Below, piece by piece: positions 60,954-64,000 of a DNA stretch of 64,000 nt (positions are counted from its first letter, which is position 1; every line of letters begins with the position of its first letter). The position numbers and the translations under genes were made by a program. The notes beneath the pieces are model-generated. The model had not been told where the DNA came from and ran no database searches. It saw only the letters and a program-made list of their open reading frames with translations. Source of the stretch: Ananas comosus (lineage: Eukaryota > Streptophyta > Magnoliopsida > Poales > Bromeliaceae); NCBI RefSeq assembly GCF_001540865.1, contig NC_033622.1, positions 17,124,089-17,188,088 on the forward strand, written 5' to 3'.

Positions 60954-61747
60954 TTTGCAAATGTTATTTTGGTTGGTCGACGATCCATTTACTCGCTTGC
61001 TGCCATAATATATGCACACCCCATCTGTGTCCTTAGGGCAAGCCATCATTACCTACCCATACCAAGCGAAATCGTGTCCTCTCTGTATATCAGGCCATGA
61101 CCGCCTACTAAAATCGGTTAATCGTGTTAGGTCATTTTGATAGTAGTTACGATGACGGTCTCTGTAGTACTCTTTTGCAAAATACGATTGCATTGCATGA
61201 TGTTCTCAATATTTTTGCCTTTTATCTGTTGCAATGACCCATTCTCATGCTAGTACCAGTATGATGATGTAATTAATAATGTACAATTGGCGTTGTTTTT
61301 GGTTTTTTGAGCTTCTTGCTTGGTCTTGCTTTTTAGCCAATATCTAGCATATATAGATAAAGGCATTCGGCACTTATATATTAAGGTTTCCATCATTGCT
61401 AGTCTAAGACAGTCGAAGAGACACGAGCAGTCTTAATTACATTAATTTCATCCCGAAAGTCTAGTTTTTCAGTACGAATCATCACTCGAAAGTTATGTTT
61501 CTCTCACACCACCACTATTCACTGCGCGCGCAATCTCCATCAATTATTTATCAGCTGGATTTTGGAAATAAGATGAGAAGGCTGCACATGCTTATCTGAT
61601 TAAACCAAAATCCAAAAAATAAAACAAAATCTTTGCTTGTCATATATATTTTGGCAGGGAGGTACTGGAGCCACAGACTGCATGGCAGACGGTTAATACA
61701 GGTACGCGGACATTTTAGCTAGCTAGCAACCGTTAGGCTGACAAATC
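60954..61747. other. Intergenic DNA
   Basis: Non-coding; 3' flank of the minus-strand DC1 gene at its right end. Nothing recognised. Confidence 0.45.
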
Positions 61748-62896
61748 TTAGCTGGCATTCCCTTCTTCCCTTTCATGCGAGTAAACAATCTCCCTCGTCT
61801 GGTGTTTCTTCTTGATGCTTTTGCTTCTACCTCTCCCAATATTTTCAATAAGCGCCTCTCCTATCCCTTCTCCGATTCCCTCAATCAGCCCTCCGATAAT
61901 TCCGAAAAGCGCATGTGCTGCAAGCCTAGCTGCTGTCCCTAGAATGTTATTTTTCTCCGGCGGCACGATGCCGTGGACATAAAGCCCATTAACCAAGTCT
62001 TTCGCACATACGGCGTGCAGGCAATATCCACAGGTCTCGCATTGATAAAACCGCCCTGACCTCTTCCTCCTGCACATTTGACAGATGCAGCATGATTCTC
62101 CGCCTGCATTTGCTACTGCAGACGACAGAGTTAGAGGGTGCTGGTGAGTCAGAAACTCCATTTCCCTGCTCATCGCAGCGCAGCAAGGATGCATCTCGAA
62201 GCTGCATGATGTACAGCGGAAGGCGTATCCTTTAGCAGATTTCCCACAGATGTCGCATTTTGAGTGAAGAAATCCCCCTACACGTTTGATAAAGAGGTAA
62301 GCATAAAGTACTTGTTCCACATGGATTTGAACATAATCACCTGGCTTCTCTAACACATAAAGTATGTGTTTGGCAGAAACTAATATAACAGAGTTTCTTC
62401 TTTTTCTTTCTTTAGTTCCGACAATCCTAATGAAAATTTAAAAAAAAAAAAAAGAAGCTATTAATTGTTGTTTTTGTTGTGAGAAGCTTTTACATTTATA
62501 TTTTCTGCAGAAGCTTCAGCCTGGTCGAACAGGCCCAAGGGAGATTTTTTAAGAACTACCTCAAGAAATGCAACAGCATTTCTCCCCAATGTATTTTAAC
62601 TTAGCATGCATGCATTCGATCGTATATGAAGAGACTTTACCTGGTTTTATGTAGAAAACAAGTTGATGTTTGTGATGGAAGGGATGGTTATGAAGTGATT
62701 GGGGAGCCAGTGCACAGAAATCATGCAGATCAAAGCCACAAATTTGACACCTGAACCTCCTTCCTGCGCCACACTCCTTGCAGCCCATGCATGTAAAAAG
62801 GTATGGCATGTTAATTTGAACTAAAGGATGTTGTGGATGGCTGAAGTGGAAGATTTCTTGCCCATTGGTTGGTTTCCGAATGGCTGGAGTATCCAT
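61748..62896 (-). CDS. DC1 (C1-like) zinc-binding domain protein
   Basis: A plant Cys/His-rich protein with three DC1 units; members are linked to stress and hormone responses, but the exact role is not known here. Exons: 62896-62641 and 62277-61748, joined in frame (KPG-GFLHSKC) to give about 261 residues. Unit 1 has H23, C36/C39, C50/C53, H58 and C61. Unit 2 starts HKHQLVFY and has C93/C96, C107/C110, H115 and C118. Unit 3 starts HQHPL and has the pattern CxxC, CETCGYC and LHAVC. The C-terminus is a Gly-rich, hydrophobic stretch (LFGIIGGLIEGIGEGIGEA) then a basic tail (SKSIKKKHQTRE), possibly a membrane-contacting helix. Smaller than multi-unit DC1 proteins but complete in frame. Start is the first ATG before HPQHPL. 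Confidence 0.9.
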
Positions 62897-64000
62897 TGAA
62901 GGTGCTGTAGTGGGTTCCTTTTGTGGTTTCTCGACTCCTAATTAATTTGCTCGTACTGCTTCCACCCTTGAGAACTAAGCTCTCTTTTAGATAGCTCAGT
63001 ATGGCATCAAAGAATTTATACTGGGAGAAAGTAAAAGTGAGGTGTGATCTTAGCACATCTTGTACAGGATTCCAGTGGACAAGTTATCGTGCTTAATGAA
63101 TCACTAGCAGCTGTATTACATTGGCTACTAAAGCTAACTGTGATATTCGCCTGATAGCCAATTTCACTCATTCTACTTTATTCCATAATTAAAACTTCCA
63201 CAGTAGGTTTGGCAGTTATTTATATTCTTTCTGAAAAATATTATCTATGTATGAATTGTCAATTTGAATTTTGTTTTTCTTTTTTTCTTTTGTTGTTGTT
63301 GTTGTTGTTGTTATTTTTTTTTTTTTTAATTAAGAATGGGGACTGACTTCAAGCTGGATTAAACATTTTGTTAAGTATTCTTCTAGTGTTTCATCCACTA
63401 TCTGTTTATGATTTCTTTTCATTATTCATCTTGACTAAACTCAACAAAATTAATCACCATTAGAATTATATCAGTATGTTGATTTCAATTTAGGTAAAAG
63501 CTTGGCTGCCACCAGCACAGGGAATCGCTGGAATCTACATGAAATTGCAATTCACCAAATCACAAATCAAATTTTGATTGCTCGTTGGGAGTTTTTTGTT
63601 TTAGGACTTTGCGACAAACAGTGGGACATCGCATTCTTTTACCAAGTGCATGACGCTTGTCGAAAAAGTTCATGATGAACTAGAAGAACTTTTCTCAGTA
63701 ATACCTATGGAAGCATTGAAAAATTAAATTTTATCACGGCAAGATTTAAGCGAGATAATAGGCTCATCTATTTATTTGCTAGAAGCTATAGAAAAGGATT
63801 AGAAGTGGTTTTTTTCTTTTTTTTTTTTTTTTTTTTTTTTCTAGAGTGGTTATAAATCGAAATTAGATTGCCATAAGAACGTCATTTTTTTTAACCATGA
63901 TTTCGAGGTTGTAAAAGGAATTATTATTCTTTTTATCACAGAGCAGTGCAAAAAGGTAAGAATTATATGCCTTTTCTTACAAGCTGTCTGTTTGTGGAAT
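62897..64000. other. 5' flank of the DC1 gene
   Basis: AT-rich. (TTG)n at 63292-63311 and T-rich tracts at 63312-63326 and 63811-63841. No gene seen to the window end. Confidence 0.45.

Overview
This is plant nuclear DNA, most likely from a monocot. It has intron-rich genes with GT-AG splicing, very GC-rich first exons next to AT-rich introns and intergenic DNA, plant-only proteins (CP12, an SBP-box factor, plant PP7) and dense small transposable elements. The proteins most resemble commelinid monocots such as palms, pineapple or grasses; I cannot fix the species. Coding intervals below are gene spans, with exons listed in the evidence.

Layout. 1-1.25 kb: last exon of an unidentified gene (+). 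3.0-6.2 kb: DGAT2, a triacylglycerol synthase (+), with a reading-frame break in exon 1. 8.3-14.7 kb: an RRM RNA-binding protein (-). 20.5-24.1 kb: HMG-CoA reductase (+). 24.9-31 kb: a dense block of MITEs, SINEs and compound microsatellites. 32.9-36.3 kb: protein phosphatase PP7 (+). 37.2-37.7 kb: intronless CP12 (+). 38.4-39.3 kb: two exon-like pieces of an unknown gene. 39.9-45.7 kb: a SINE split by a MITE, a second MITE, a tRNA-Trp gene, another MITE and an internally deleted Copia retrotransposon with complete LTRs and target duplication. 52.4-57.4 kb: a ten-exon SPL14-like transcription factor (+). 61.7-62.9 kb: a DC1 zinc-binding protein (-).

The genes do not form a cluster. DGAT2 (storage lipid), HMGR (isoprenoids), CP12 (Calvin cycle), PP7, SPL and DC1 are separate loci, each with its own flanking DNA. 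Nothing suggests a biosynthetic cluster, CRISPR, phage or prokaryotic system.

The most unusual content is the repeat layer. One tRNA-like SINE family occurs at least seven times in both orientations, six of them with target-site duplications, and carries a conserved hairpin near its 3' end. One copy has been split by a TAA-flanked MITE inserted in that hairpin loop. Several MITE-like ends abut compound (GA)n(TA)n tracts. I found no clearly new biological system; the SINE family and the DGAT2 frame break most deserve a second look. All boundaries were read by eye.
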